Source of the DNA: Tubiluchus corallicola
Lineage: Eukaryota > Priapulida > Priapulimorpha > Priapulimorphida > Tubiluchidae
Reading direction: 5' to 3'
DNA: 64,000 nt
Assembly: GCA_030141605.1 (NCBI GenBank)
Contig: JAQGDQ010000111.1
Coordinates: 456,001-520,000, forward strand
How positions within the stretch are numbered: the first letter of the stretch is position 1; each line of letters begins with the position of its first letter. The notes beneath the pieces are model-generated. The model had not been told where the DNA came from and made no database searches. It was given only the letters and a program-made list of their open reading frames with translations. Positions 63,493 through 64,000 of this stretch are shown one piece after another. A program made the translations under genes and the position numbers.

Positions 63493-64000
63493 CTTATTTT
63501 AATGTTTGGGGAAAACGTTAGAAAGTTTCGGCAGTTGTGACAAGCATCTCGTGTAATTAGTAAAATCAATTTAAAGTCGTGATTACTTTACGCTTGGGCG
63601 CGCTCATTTTAGACGAAAAATTGCGTCATCTGGTTTCCGTGCAATATAAACACTTATCCCGCCAGGTGGCTTCAGAATCTTTTTTTAACTTATAGAGCGA
63701 ACTCTATAAACTAAGTAACCAGTCTAGCACACCTATTACGTGCTGACAAGTTTACATGCGTGCCTAAAAGTCAACAAAAATCTGTAAATTAATCATTTAC
63801 ACAATTAATGTTAATTACTTGCACTTTTTAAGGTGTGATCCTGTAGATTAAAGCAATGTAACCACTTTAAATTTGATCATAATTGATCGAATGACTAATT
63901 TCTAGATAAGCACAGTTAAACACAACATTAGAAGTACGGAAGCAAACTATAGAAATTTCTCAACGCGTACCTTCACACAGCTTGCCTTCACGGCATTCAC
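63493..64000. repeat. Interspersed repeat, copy 2 (truncated by window edge)
   Basis: Direct-orientation partner of 124-641, with scattered substitutions and indels along its whole length. It lies within the second intron of the ST7 homologue. Confidence 0.8.

Overview
The window is AT-rich animal DNA. It has split genes with consensus GT-AG introns, several classes of degraded transposons, long microsatellites and human-recognisable proteins. Recurrent TAGGCCT-type motifs and the gene content suggest an invertebrate, perhaps a deuterostome such as an ascidian or echinoderm. The phylum is a guess; metazoan is secure. Reading frames that begin without ATG are treated here as exons or as ORFs with an internal start.

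Layout. Positions 1-9000 hold a ~0.5 kb interspersed repeat, a LINE remnant, a two-exon piece of a CD225/dispanin membrane protein gene (+, 3061-4539), a tRNA-derived SINE, a small MITE and the probable 3' UTR of the next gene. Positions 9079-12810 (-) are one uninterrupted ORF for a furin/PC5-type proprotein convertase with ten cysteine-rich repeats and a membrane anchor. Positions 13000-23800 are repeat-rich, with LINE fragments, two minisatellites and a 1 kb MITE. Positions 23847-26896 (+) encode a 15-finger C2H2 protein. A short intronless OXLD1-like mitochondrial protein follows (27171-27599). Converging on it from the minus strand is a ten-exon GANP/MCM3AP (SAC3 family) gene, 45470 down to 28832, predicted at 2162 aa. 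Its introns carry a PIF/Harbinger remnant, a hAT MITE, a second copy of the 0.7 kb MITE, and a duplicated exon-like segment around a long triplet array. From 49784 to the right edge lies the 5' end of ST7 (+), with a first exon, an apparent alternative first exon at 56891 with its own TATA box, and the shared second exon at 62832. The rest of ST7 is outside the window.

The genes are ordinary housekeeping or regulatory loci (mRNA export, secretory processing, transcription, mitochondrial protein, membrane protein) and do not form an obvious pathway. The most unusual items are the intronless convertase, the dual ST7 start, the five near-identical recognition helices in the zinc finger protein, the expanded FG array of the GANP homologue, the duplicated exon-like pair, and a small foldback element with a telomere-like core. 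I found no convincing rRNA, canonical tRNA gene or CRISPR array.
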